Of a stretch of DNA of 64,000 bases, positions 52,188 to 61,119 are shown in pieces (position 1 is the stretch's first letter; each line of letters opens with the position of its first letter). Source of the DNA: Pseudomonas taetrolens. Lineage in GTDB: Bacteria; Pseudomonadota; Gammaproteobacteria; Pseudomonadales; Pseudomonadaceae. Both the position numbers and the translations under genes were made by a program. Below the pieces are notes generated by a model, which was not told the DNA's origin, ran no database searches, and saw only the letters and a list, made by a program, of their open reading frames with translations. Location of the stretch: the NCBI RefSeq assembly GCF_900475285.1, contig NZ_LS483370.1:2060001-2124000 (forward strand), in the 5' to 3' direction.

Positions 52188-55100
52188 TCAACCCACGAGT
52201 ATTTCCGGCGGTTCAACCGGGAGAACCGGTTGAGCCGGCAGGATTTCCAGCTTGCGATTGAGAATGGCGACAACCAGGGTCATTGAGTCGGCATTGTTCA
52301 AAATGACCTTTAGTCGAATGCTGTCGTTATGGATAAAGAGATCCCTGGCAGTTTCAAGGTTGTGGGTTGCCGTCAAGCGGATAATACCTGCCGCCGCTGA
52401 AGGTTCAGGGTCCACCCACAGGGAACTCTCTGAGTCCCATACCTTGAACAGCTGCTGCACCGGGGTCAGTGTGGTCAAGCCCTTGGTCTGGCCGTCATAG
52501 AGGTTGCTGTAAATCCTGCGTCCATTTTCGGTATGGGTTTCGATCAGGTCGTACAGCGGCAGAATGGCATCTACATAGGCAATGTCGATCGTATTGAGAC
52601 TGATGTGTGTCTGCTCGTGAATCAGGGTAAGGGCTTGTGCATTCGCCAGAACCTCAAAGGGTTCCCGGGTAACCCGTATGAGTCTTCCAAGGGGCGGATT
52701 AAAATATAAATCGGTCAGGTAAATTTTCATCGGCTGTTCTTTTGGGTAGACAAAACCATACGAGTTTGTTCTCCCTTCCCTTAGCGTACCCACCACATAA
52801 CGTTCGGAGTCGATTGGCGACATGGCTTCGCTCAGCAGGTCTGAGCGCAAGATAGACATTGAAGTTAACAGCCTGTGTCTGAGCGCCGAAGTAATGTTGT
52901 TATCGCCGAAGATCTTCTTGAAGAACTCACTGTTTCTGGGATGGGTGAATACATTAGGCTCTGACCGCCACAAGCTGATCTGGCTGTTGGCCAAATAGTC
53001 CAGCGCCCGCTCGTGGGCGTTTTGGATAATGGCCGCTTTGGCAGGGTAAAGCTGTTGGATTTTTTTCATCCCTGTCGCTTCGATTTTATAAGCGGTGCGG
53101 ATCAGGAGACTGGCTTGCGGGTTCTCCCCTGATTTGCCGAGGATTGCACCGCCGCCCCGCAAATAGCCTTTTAGGTCCAGTTGCCACTGTTGTTGAGCAT
53201 CTTTAACCAGAAAGGGCCCTTTTTCGTGTGCACCCACGATGCGCCAACGTTGACCCTGTTGTTCGACCTGGAAAATCTTGCCGGTGACCGGAGCGTATTG
53301 TTTTTGTGTCAGGGGATCGGCATACAACCCGGTTGCGGCATTGTGGTTCAGGCTGCTCAATTCCAGGTGTTTGACTTCGTAGCTGCGCAACCGGTGCTCC
53401 TGGGCGGGCGTCAGTTGCAAGCGGTTGTGCCACAAGCCAAGGGTCTCGGGCGACGTTCCGTCGTGCAGGGTAGCCCCGGAGCTGGCGAGGGTGAGCGCGG
53501 CGGGAACCGGTGCTGTCTGTGTCGCTGGAACAACGGGGGATATTTTGGCCAGAGCCAGTTGCAGAAGGATTTGGGCGCACTCGCTCATTGAGCTTTTCCA
53601 TTCGCCTTGCCAGGCCAGTTTGGCGGCCTTGAGCAGTTGCGGCAGGAGTTGCCAGGCGATCAGCGGCAGGCGTTGCTTGCCGAGCAACAAGACCGAGCCC
53701 AACCGTTCTGCGGCGCTAAACATGGATTTGGCAATGTGCCAGGCGGTTTGTCCAAAGGAGCTGTGCTGATGGCCAAGCAGGTTCAGCACCACATGGCAGG
53801 TGTCGCGATAGAGTTTTTTCAGCACATTGCCCGTGTATAACGCCCCGCCCATCGCGGAGCCAAGCTGCGCCGTCAAGAAGTGCCCAACCGAGTACAGGGC
53901 CCGGGCAGGCTCTGGCAAGCGCTCAAGTACCAGTGATTGCAGGCTGTTTGAGTGACGCAGCGCCGTGAGAAAAGCTTCACCGTGGGCGTATTCATTGAGG
54001 TGGAACACGTCATTGATCAGTGTCAGCAGCACCCAGGGACCCTGGTGCGCGTGCTCGCGCTGTATCCAGTGCAGGCCTTCCAGCCTGGTCGGTGTTGCGT
54101 TTGGCATGTGCCGCAGGTGAACTTCACGCAGCACCGCCTTGTGCCCGTTGACCGGCGTGCGCGCCAGGTGATCGGGCATTTCCATCAGTTGCTCGACCAG
54201 GTTCAACGCGGTCGAGGACAGTTGGCCTTGCAAGTGAAGGGACATGGCCTGGCCGAGAAGTTGCCATGGCGCGTGCTGGCTGAACAATCGGCAGCGTTCC
54301 TCGTCGCCGGCCCGATGAGGCTCAAAACGGGGGCGCATGATGGTCTGGAAATTACGGCCGATGTCGAGCCGCCTGTGGAGCTGTTTCAGGTAGTCGACGG
54401 TCAGCCACTCAGGCACTGGACCTGTGTGGGTCGACGTCAGGGTGAGGTTATGGTTTTCCAGGTAGCTGCCATGGCTCAGCATCAAATCGGTCAGTGAGTA
54501 CTTGCTTGCAGGGGGTAGGGTGGTCGGTTCCTCGGAGTGAGGCTGCACGTCAACACTGTAATGCTCAAGGTCGAGGCCGTGCCCGGGGTGGTCCGCTTCT
54601 ATCTGGGCCACCAGTCGGACGTGGGCGAAAGCCGCCAGGTCGGGCAGGTTGCCATTGAGAAAGTCGTGACTCTCCGGAGTTTGCTGGTGATGTTGCTCAA
54701 CCCACCCGGCATACGTCAGCAGGTGCTGCTCGGGTGCAGTCGCCAGCCAATGGGGTGCAGACAGCAGAAGCTGTGCGTTGCGTGCGAGGTTCAGCGTGTG
54801 CTCCAGATACAGGTTGAAGCGCTGATGGGTCTGGCTGTACTTGACCCAGTCCTGGGTCTGGTGAGCGGGTAAGGGTTGGGCGACAGCATGCTGTATTTCC
54901 CGGGTCAACGAGGCGATTTGGGCGTGGTTGAAGGCCTCGATGAAATTTGCCTCGATCAGCCGTAGTTGTATGCGGGGCGGGATGTCCGAACTGCCTGAGT
55001 CGTGTTGCCACGGCGTCAGACGATCAGGGTAGCTTTGCAGGCCCTGGAACATTTCATGCAAATGGGGGATTGCCAGCCGGTCGTTCAGGCAGTTGAGCGC

Positions 55101-57443
55101 CAGGCTCAGGCTAGTGGCGAGCTCCAGGCCAGCCACCGGGGTCCAGAATAGGGCACAACCTGAGTGCTCAGGGTCCAGACCGCCATGCTCAGTGATCAGG
55201 AACGCATGCTGCAGTTCGAGCGGTGCGGGGTTTCCGGGCAGCACCACGGACATGCCGAAGACTTGCGGAATAAATCCGTTCAAGCCTTTGCGCAGTGCTT
55301 GTACAGGGTTATCGAGGGCCCGCAGCAAGACGTCTTGCTTGCGCTGTATCTGAGGGTAGTTACGTGCCTTGATGATCAGTTCATTGCGCAAGGCTGCTTG
55401 CTGCGTGTTGCTGAGGAAGGGCATCAGGCGGGTATAGAAATCCCGGTGCTGATGAAAGAAAAACGTCGAGAATCCGGTAAGTGCGGTGTCGATCAATGCA
55501 TTGAGGGCACGCCAGCCGAGTTCGGGAATCATCTGGCTGATGCCTTCGACGCGACGGCTGTAAGCGCCCCAGTGTTCCGGCGCTGACAGGGGCGCGGCAA
55601 AGCCGTTGAAACGTTCGATAAAGTGATCGACCAGGTCTTGTGACAACAATGGCGGGCGCGATTCGTTGCTCGAGGGCGGTGAGCTGTACTGGTTCAGGAC
55701 AATTTCGCCAGCGTTCAATGAAGTTAGCCGGGCATCGCGCAAGGCATCGTTCAAGGCCGATTGAGCCACGGCGTACAGCGCGGGGCAGATGTGCATTTCG
55801 TGCTGGCAGGAATGGCGCAGCCCTTCGAGCAACGGTATTTGCTGCTCCAGTGCTTCTTCGGGCGAAAGCGGCGTCGGCATGTCAGGCCGGGGAGGGTGCG
55901 CTTCCAGGGACTGCAGGTTCAGATGAGTGCTCCAGCGCCCTTGAGTATCGAAAGTTAACAGCGCCGGGTCGATCAGATGGCGCACATCCAGCACCGAGTC
56001 GATTACGGCCGCCAGGTCGAAGACCTGCGGGAGAGTGCGGTACAGATTCATCACGTGGTTCAGGTTATGCGCCTGCTTGTCGGCGATGGTCTGCATGACG
56101 CTGAGCATCATCGGCCCCGGAACGGGAATGCTGAGGATGTCTGGGGAATGGTAAGCAACCATGACCTGGCGTTCCTTTAAGGCCAAAGCGTTGATCAGCG
56201 GTTCCGGAACAGACGCCGTGTTCAGCGGGCTCAGCAAGTGACTGTGCAAACCGGCAGCGGAGCCGAACGCCCTGATGCTGGCGCAGGGCTGATACAGAAA
56301 GAGGGGGCTGCCGGGACGCCGGGGGTTGTTGAGCATCAAATACCCGGCCAGTTCCATGAACGGCTTTTGCTCGCTGCTTAACCGGAGTTTCTCCACTTGC
56401 AGGGACAGGCCTTCGTTGAGGGGTTTAAGCCACTGATAGTCCTCCGGGGATATCTCTGCAGACTCCAGCCCTTTGAATAACCCAGCCTGGTAGCCGTCCT
56501 TGAGTATCCGGGCAAAGACGTCCATTCGGGTCAGGCCCGGCTCCGACACCGTGTTCCAGTAACGCTCCAGCTGTGCCTGCAAGCGGTTGGGCAGGTTTCT
56601 CCCCAGCGCCGAGATCACATCCAGCCATTGCTGATTTTCCAGGGCGCTGGCGTGATAAGGCGCTTCGCCATGGCCGGGATCGATCACCTGATAGGTATGT
56701 TCCGCTGGCCAGTGCTGACGCCGAAAGTACATCAATACGGCCTGCGCCAGCGTTTGCGAAGCGATCTGCCGGTTCAGGCTCGTGGGCTGGCCCATCCCGT
56801 CAAGGGTATTCTCGGCGCGATAAGTAATGAGCCGGGTCGTGGACCTGTCCCAGCCCAGAGCCAGGGACTCCAGCTCGACCTGGAGCACCTGATCCAGCAA
56901 GAGGGGCAACGTGGGCAGCTGGAGCAGTTCGGCATGGAGGGTCTGCAGGTTGCGGTGCTGGTTGGCCTCAACCGTGGCCGCAACCTCCATGAACACATCG
57001 CCATTAATGAGCGCATATGAAAACTGCGGGTCGGCCCACGTCGTGACAGCCTTGCGCTGTGCGCAATCCACAAGTGCCATCAGTTCGTCGCGGAGCACCG
57101 GTGCGCCAAGGCGTGCAGTCAGTCGCTGTTCAACTTCGCCCCGGCTTGAAAAATATTCAAGCCCGAAAGCAGGGGTGTACAGCACGGAGCAAGGCGGGAG
57201 CGGGGCGGTCATGAGAAACGCGCTCGCCAGTTCAATCGCGGGTTGATCGGTGAATGTCAGTACAACCTTTTCAACCTGCATCGGCCGCTGGTGATTCAAG
57301 CGCGCCTGGGCTGTGGTGGAGCGCACCGTGTGGAGCCATGCTCTCACGGGTTCATCGAACCCTCGCGCCATTTCGCGGGCGCTGGGATGGGGCCGGGGTT
57401 CAAATGCCTCAGCAAAATAATAGGGTAAGTCGTGATCGTTCAT
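52188..57443 (-). CDS. Giant dermonecrotic-toxin-like protein with C-terminal HExxH motif
   Basis: 1751 residues. AGGGAA precedes the ATG. There is no signal peptide or adjacent secretion gene. A motif of the form AFLMT...VLYTPAFGLEYFSS recurs at about 69-112, 361-404 and 739-790, resembling the repeated segments of Pseudomonas DUF6543/dermonecrotic-toxin-like giants. A hydrophobic stretch lies at about 1190-1290. The C-terminal region carries LIHEQTHISL, with HEQTH at 1609-1613, a zinc-metalloprotease motif, followed by DIAYVDAILPLYD. It is probably an effector or toxin delivered to another cell or host; no immunity gene was recognised. Confidence 0.75.
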   Translation of the reverse strand: MNDHDLPYYFAEAFEPRPHPSAREMARGFDEPVRAWLHTVRSTTAQARLNHQRPMQVEKVVLTFTDQPAIELASAFLMTAPLPPCSVLYTPAFGLEYFSSRGEVEQRLTARLGAPVLRDELMALVDCAQRKAVTTWADPQFSYALINGDVFMEVAATVEANQHRNLQTLHAELLQLPTLPLLLDQVLQVELESLALGWDRSTTRLITYRAENTLDGMGQPTSLNRQIASQTLAQAVLMYFRRQHWPAEHTYQVIDPGHGEAPYHASALENQQWLDVISALGRNLPNRLQAQLERYWNTVSEPGLTRMDVFARILKDGYQAGLFKGLESAEISPEDYQWLKPLNEGLSLQVEKLRLSSEQKPFMELAGYLMLNNPRRPGSPLFLYQPCASIRAFGSAAGLHSHLLSPLNTASVPEPLINALALKERQVMVAYHSPDILSIPVPGPMMLSVMQTIADKQAHNLNHVMNLYRTLPQVFDLAAVIDSVLDVRHLIDPALLTFDTQGRWSTHLNLQSLEAHPPRPDMPTPLSPEEALEQQIPLLEGLRHSCQHEMHICPALYAVAQSALNDALRDARLTSLNAGEIVLNQYSSPPSSNESRPPLLSQDLVDHFIERFNGFAAPLSAPEHWGAYSRRVEGISQMIPELGWRALNALIDTALTGFSTFFFHQHRDFYTRLMPFLSNTQQAALRNELIIKARNYPQIQRKQDVLLRALDNPVQALRKGLNGFIPQVFGMSVVLPGNPAPLELQHAFLITEHGGLDPEHSGCALFWTPVAGLELATSLSLALNCLNDRLAIPHLHEMFQGLQSYPDRLTPWQHDSGSSDIPPRIQLRLIEANFIEAFNHAQIASLTREIQHAVAQPLPAHQTQDWVKYSQTHQRFNLYLEHTLNLARNAQLLLSAPHWLATAPEQHLLTYAGWVEQHHQQTPESHDFLNGNLPDLAAFAHVRLVAQIEADHPGHGLDLEHYSVDVQPHSEEPTTLPPASKYSLTDLMLSHGSYLENHNLTLTSTHTGPVPEWLTVDYLKQLHRRLDIGRNFQTIMRPRFEPHRAGDEERCRLFSQHAPWQLLGQAMSLHLQGQLSSTALNLVEQLMEMPDHLARTPVNGHKAVLREVHLRHMPNATPTRLEGLHWIQREHAHQGPWVLLTLINDVFHLNEYAHGEAFLTALRHSNSLQSLVLERLPEPARALYSVGHFLTAQLGSAMGGALYTGNVLKKLYRDTCHVVLNLLGHQHSSFGQTAWHIAKSMFSAAERLGSVLLLGKQRLPLIAWQLLPQLLKAAKLAWQGEWKSSMSECAQILLQLALAKISPVVPATQTAPVPAALTLASSGATLHDGTSPETLGLWHNRLQLTPAQEHRLRSYEVKHLELSSLNHNAATGLYADPLTQKQYAPVTGKIFQVEQQGQRWRIVGAHEKGPFLVKDAQQQWQLDLKGYLRGGGAILGKSGENPQASLLIRTAYKIEATGMKKIQQLYPAKAAIIQNAHERALDYLANSQISLWRSEPNVFTHPRNSEFFKKIFGDNNITSALRHRLLTSMSILRSDLLSEAMSPIDSERYVVGTLREGRTNSYGFVYPKEQPMKIYLTDLYFNPPLGRLIRVTREPFEVLANAQALTLIHEQTHISLNTIDIAYVDAILPLYDLIETHTENGRRIYSNLYDGQTKGLTTLTPVQQLFKVWDSESSLWVDPEPSAAAGIIRLTATHNLETARDLFIHNDSIRLKVILNNADSMTLVVAILNRKLEILPAQPVLPVEPPEILVG

Positions 57444-57583
57444 GGAGTGTTCCCTGGCTGCCGTTGCCTGGCTGAACCAGCCAGGACGTCGTTGATAAAG
57501 CGCACAGGCTAGGTGGCTTATCGGCAGGCAAGGTGGTGCATATAGTCATACCGGGTGCAGGTGCAATCTTGTAGGGCGCTGGG

Positions 57584-58021
57584 CTATGTCCAGCCCAGTG
57601 TGACCGTGGCCAGCAGCAGATAGCGCATACCCTTGGCCAGCGTCACGATCAGCAAAAAACGCCACAGCGGTTCACGCATGACACCGGCGATGACGGTCAG
57701 CGGGTCACCAATGATGGGTACCCAGCTCAACAGCAGTGACCAGCGCCCGTAGCGCAGATAGAAACGCTGGGCTTTTTCGAGTTTGTCTGTACTGACCGGA
57801 AACCAGCGTTTGTGCCGGAATCGTTCAAGCGAACGCCCCAGCAGCCAGTTGAGGGCCGAGCCCAGCACATTGCCCAGGGTCGCCACCGTCAGCAGGGTGG
57901 CCGCGACGTAACGATCCGACAGCAGCATTGCCACCAGCACCGCTTCAGACTGCATCGGCAGTATTGAGGCGGCGCCGAAGGCCGCGAGAAACAGCCCTAA
58001 GTAACTGGAGAGTTCAAACAC
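57584..58021 (-). CDS. YqaA family membrane protein (DedA/SNARE-associated superfamily)
   Basis: 145 residues with about four membrane segments. MLLSDRYVAATLLTVATLGNVLGSALNWLLGRSLERFR and WSLLLSWVPIIGDPLTVIAGVMREPLWRFLLIVTLAKGMRYL match the YqaA subgroup: NxxG and the P..GDPL..IAG motif. Inner-membrane protein; DedA-superfamily members are linked to phospholipid transport. It appears monocistronic. Confidence 0.88.
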   Translation of the reverse strand: MFELSSYLGLFLAAFGAASILPMQSEAVLVAMLLSDRYVAATLLTVATLGNVLGSALNWLLGRSLERFRHKRWFPVSTDKLEKAQRFYLRYGRWSLLLSWVPIIGDPLTVIAGVMREPLWRFLLIVTLAKGMRYLLLATVTLGWT

Positions 58022-58271
58022 TCAAAGGATGCCTTGCAGACGGTTGGAAGGGGCGGCGGGGTACGCGGTAAAAATGGCCGGTCCAGTGTACAGACAATTC
58101 ATAACGGCCCATCACCACCTGAGGCGTCTGAGCGATGTGCCCGTACAGCGGATCTGATCAACTACAGGTCGGATTCGCGCAAAAAAGTCAGCCTTGTATC
58201 TGTTCGAATGATCCTCAACGACCCGCCCGCTGGCGGCCTCTCAAGCGCGATCACAGACAAGGGTAAATGAC

Positions 58272-59483
58272 ATGCAAATGCCGAAAACCATCCAGATCAA
58301 GAACGGTGAAAAGGTCACTCCAACGTTCTCGGCCCAGGAGTACGCCAATCGCCAGGCCAGGCTGCGAGCTTATATGGCGCAGAACAATATCGACGCGGCG
58401 GTGTTTACCTCGTACCACAACATCAACTACTACAGCGATTTCCTGTATTGCTCCTTTGGCCGCAATTACGCGCTGGTCGTGACCCAGGACAAGGCCGTGA
58501 CCATCAGCGCCAACATTGACGGTGGCCAACCTTGGCGCCGGACGGTGGGCACCGAAAACATTGTGTACACCGACTGGCAGCGCGATAACTTTTTTGTAGC
58601 GATTCAACAGGCGCTGCCTGCTGCCGGACGTGTCGGTATCGAGTATGACCACCTCAACCTGCTCAATCGCGACAAGCTGGCCAGCCGCTATCCGCAGGCC
58701 GAACTGGTGGACATAGCCGCCCCGTGCATGCGCATGCGCATGATCAAGTCGGCTGAAGAACACGCCATCATCCGTCACGGCGCACGCATTGCCGACATTG
58801 GCGGTGCAGCGATCATCGAAGCCCTGCGCGACCAGGTGCCCGAGTATGAAGTTGCGCTGCATGCGACCCAGGCGATGGTGCGTGAAATTGCCCGCACTTT
58901 CCCGGACGCCGAGCTGATGGATACCTGGACCTGGTTTCAATCGGGGCTCAATACCGACGGCGCACACAACCCGGTGACCAGCCGCAAGGTGAACAAGGGC
59001 GATATTCTGAGCCTCAACTGCTTCCCGATGATTGCCGGTTATTACACCGCGCTGGAACGTACGCTGTTTCTGGACCATTGCTCCGACGAGCATCTGCGGC
59101 TCTGGGAAGTCAACGTCAAGGTGCATGAAGCCGGACTCAAACTGATCAAGCCAGGCATGCGCTGCTCGGATATTGCACTGCAACTCAACGAGATCTTCCT
59201 GGAGCACGACCTGCTGCAATACCGCACGTTTGGCTATGGTCACTCGTTCGGTACCCTGAGCCATTACTATGGCCGCGAAGCCGGGCTCGAATTGCGCGAA
59301 GACATCGACACCGTGCTGGAGCCCGGCATGGTGGTTTCCATCGAGCCAATGATCATGATTCCCGAAGGGCGGCCGGGAGCGGGCGGTTACCGTGAACACG
59401 ATATTCTGATCGTCAACGAACACGGCGGCGAGAACATCACTAAATTCCCGTATGGCCCGCAGCACAACATTATCAAGCAGTAA
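58272..59483 (+). CDS. creA: Creatinase (creatine amidinohydrolase)
   Basis: 403 residues, pita-bread M24 fold. The sequence tracks P. putida creatinase closely along its length: TFSAQEYANRQARLRAYM, FTSYHNINYYSDFLYCSFGR, NIDGGQPWRRTVGT, DTWTWFQSGLNTDGAHNPVTSRKVNKGD, TFGYGHSFGTLSHYYGREAGLELREDIDTVLEPGMVVSIEPM. It hydrolyses creatine to sarcosine and urea in the cytosol without a metal. A strong terminator follows, then an MHS transporter and a convergent regulator, the creatine-use arrangement I recall from P. putida (creA-transporter-cahR). Confidence 0.95.
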   Translation: MQMPKTIQIKNGEKVTPTFSAQEYANRQARLRAYMAQNNIDAAVFTSYHNINYYSDFLYCSFGRNYALVVTQDKAVTISANIDGGQPWRRTVGTENIVYTDWQRDNFFVAIQQALPAAGRVGIEYDHLNLLNRDKLASRYPQAELVDIAAPCMRMRMIKSAEEHAIIRHGARIADIGGAAIIEALRDQVPEYEVALHATQAMVREIARTFPDAELMDTWTWFQSGLNTDGAHNPVTSRKVNKGDILSLNCFPMIAGYYTALERTLFLDHCSDEHLRLWEVNVKVHEAGLKLIKPGMRCSDIALQLNEIFLEHDLLQYRTFGYGHSFGTLSHYYGREAGLELREDIDTVLEPGMVVSIEPMIMIPEGRPGAGGYREHDILIVNEHGGENITKFPYGPQHNIIKQ

Positions 59484-59489
59484 TATCAG

Positions 59490-59518
59490 CGCCGCACAGT
59501 CTCCCTGTGCGGCGTTTT
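59490..59518 (+). terminator. Rho-independent terminator after the creatinase gene
   Basis: CGCCGCACAG-N5-CTGTGCGGCG, perfect 10-bp stem followed by TTTT, 7 nt after the stop codon. It separates the creatinase message from the transporter gene. Confidence 0.9.
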
Positions 59519-59686
59519 CAGTTGAGCTGGTCGCTCCAGACACCCACACATGCGTGCGCAGATACGCGGTGTGTTCTGACCCATTACCCCTGCCAAAAAG
59601 AACAGAATGAGGGTATTAGTCATGCCTAACGTCTCAACGTCGGTCCCTGTCGTTCAACCCCGCACCTCACACACTGGAGGTGCTCG

Positions 59687-61033
59687 ATGAGCGTCCCAAG
59701 CGCAAATCTCGCCATGCCCCTGAGTACAGAACAGCTCCACGAGCGTATCAGTGAACGCAAGGCGTTACGCCGTGCGGCCACCGCCAGTTTCATGGGCAAC
59801 TTTGTCGAGTGGTTCGACTACGCTGCCTATGGGTATCTGGCTACGGTCATCGCCCTCACGTTCTTCCCGCAGACCGATGCCGCCAGTGGGTTGCTGGCGA
59901 CGTTCGCGGTGTTTGCCCTGTCGTTTATCGTGCGCCCGATCGGTGGGTTGGTCTGGGGCCATTTTGGTGACAAGTACGGACGTCGCAGCGCTTTGTCGTG
60001 GTCGATCCTGATCATGACGGTTTCAACGTTTTGCATCGGTATTCTGCCCGGCTACAACCACATCGGCCTGTGGGCGCCGGCGTTGCTGCTGTTGATCCGG
60101 CTGGTGCAGGGCTTTTCCGCTTCGGGCGAATACGCCGGGGCTTCGGCGTTTCTCGCCGAATACGCTCCCGAAGGCAAGCGGGGCTTCTACACCAGCATCG
60201 TGCCGGCCAGTACCGCTGCAGGCCTGTTGTTTGGCGCGTTGTTTGTGGCGGCCATGCATGCCTTCATGACGATAGAAGACCTGCATGACTGGGGCTGGCG
60301 CTTGCCGTTCCTGTTGGCGGCACCTTTTGGCCTGGTGGGACGTTATATCCGCGTCAGCCTGCAGGACTCGCCCAAGTTCCTGGAGATGGAGCAGCGCCTG
60401 GAAGCCAAGGAATGTGCGACCCATGCACCTGTTCGTGAACTGCTTACCGTGCACCGACGTGCGGTAATGATCGGGATCGGCGTCACTTGCCTGAATGCCG
60501 TAGCGTTTTACCTGCTGCTCAGCTACATGCCGACCTACCTGTCCACTGAAATGGGCCTGAGTGAGCGTGATTCATTCATTGCGTCAACAGTGTCACTGGC
60601 GACCTACATCGGCCTGATATTCCTGATGGGCAAGCTGTCGGACCGTTTCGGGCGCAAGACCATGCTGGTCACAGCCTCCATACTCTTTCTGGCGCTGACC
60701 TTCCCGTTGTTCGGCATGCTTGGCAATACTTCACTGGCCGTTATCCTCATGATCCAGATTGCTTTTGGCGCGATCCTGGCGATGAACGACGGCACCTTGC
60801 CGTGCTTTCTCGCGGAGATTTTCCCGACCCGGGTACGTTTCAGCGGCTTTGCCTTTAGCTTCAATATTGCCAATGCGCTGTTCGGCGGCACAGCACCGTT
60901 TATTGCGACGTGGCTGATTCAGCTGACCGGCAACAAAATGGCCCCGGCCTGGTATTTGCTCGCGGCCGCCGCCGTCGCGCTGGTTGCCATGCTGGCCAGC
61001 CGCGAGACCGCGCATAAGGCATTGCAGGACTGA
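59687..61033 (+). CDS. MFS transporter, MHS family, probable creatine porter
   Basis: 448 residues. FMGNFVEWFDYAAYGYLATVIALTFFP and WGHFGDKYGRRSALSWSILIM mark the MHS family (ProP/ShiA/KgtP); LVQGFSASGEYAGASAFLAEYAPEGKRG and FPTRVRFSGFAFSFNIANALFGG follow. GGAGG lies 7 nt before its ATG. Between creatinase and the GlxA-type regulator, it probably imports creatine or a related amidino compound. Confidence 0.88.
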   Translation: MSVPSANLAMPLSTEQLHERISERKALRRAATASFMGNFVEWFDYAAYGYLATVIALTFFPQTDAASGLLATFAVFALSFIVRPIGGLVWGHFGDKYGRRSALSWSILIMTVSTFCIGILPGYNHIGLWAPALLLLIRLVQGFSASGEYAGASAFLAEYAPEGKRGFYTSIVPASTAAGLLFGALFVAAMHAFMTIEDLHDWGWRLPFLLAAPFGLVGRYIRVSLQDSPKFLEMEQRLEAKECATHAPVRELLTVHRRAVMIGIGVTCLNAVAFYLLLSYMPTYLSTEMGLSERDSFIASTVSLATYIGLIFLMGKLSDRFGRKTMLVTASILFLALTFPLFGMLGNTSLAVILMIQIAFGAILAMNDGTLPCFLAEIFPTRVRFSGFAFSFNIANALFGGTAPFIATWLIQLTGNKMAPAWYLLAAAAVALVAMLASRETAHKALQD

Positions 61034-61055
61034 CCCAGTGCAGGTCTGAAAGGAA

Positions 61056-61091
61056 ACGGCGAAGGCGCAGTGATGCGCCTTCGCCGTTTTT
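61056..61091. terminator. Strong bidirectional terminator between the transporter and the regulator
   Basis: ACGGCGAAGGCGCA-GTGA-TGCGCCTTCGCCGT, perfect 14-bp stem with a 4-nt loop and a T run on the + strand. It serves the transporter and, less clearly, the convergent regulator gene. Confidence 0.92.
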
Positions 61092-61119
61092 GCTGTATGG
61101 GATGGGATCCCGTTGCTAC

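Noticed and set aside
58251..59549. A 432-residue open frame antisense to creatinase.
   Set aside because: It mirrors a high-GC gene; the + strand protein matches creatinase throughout, and the reverse protein has no recognisable family.
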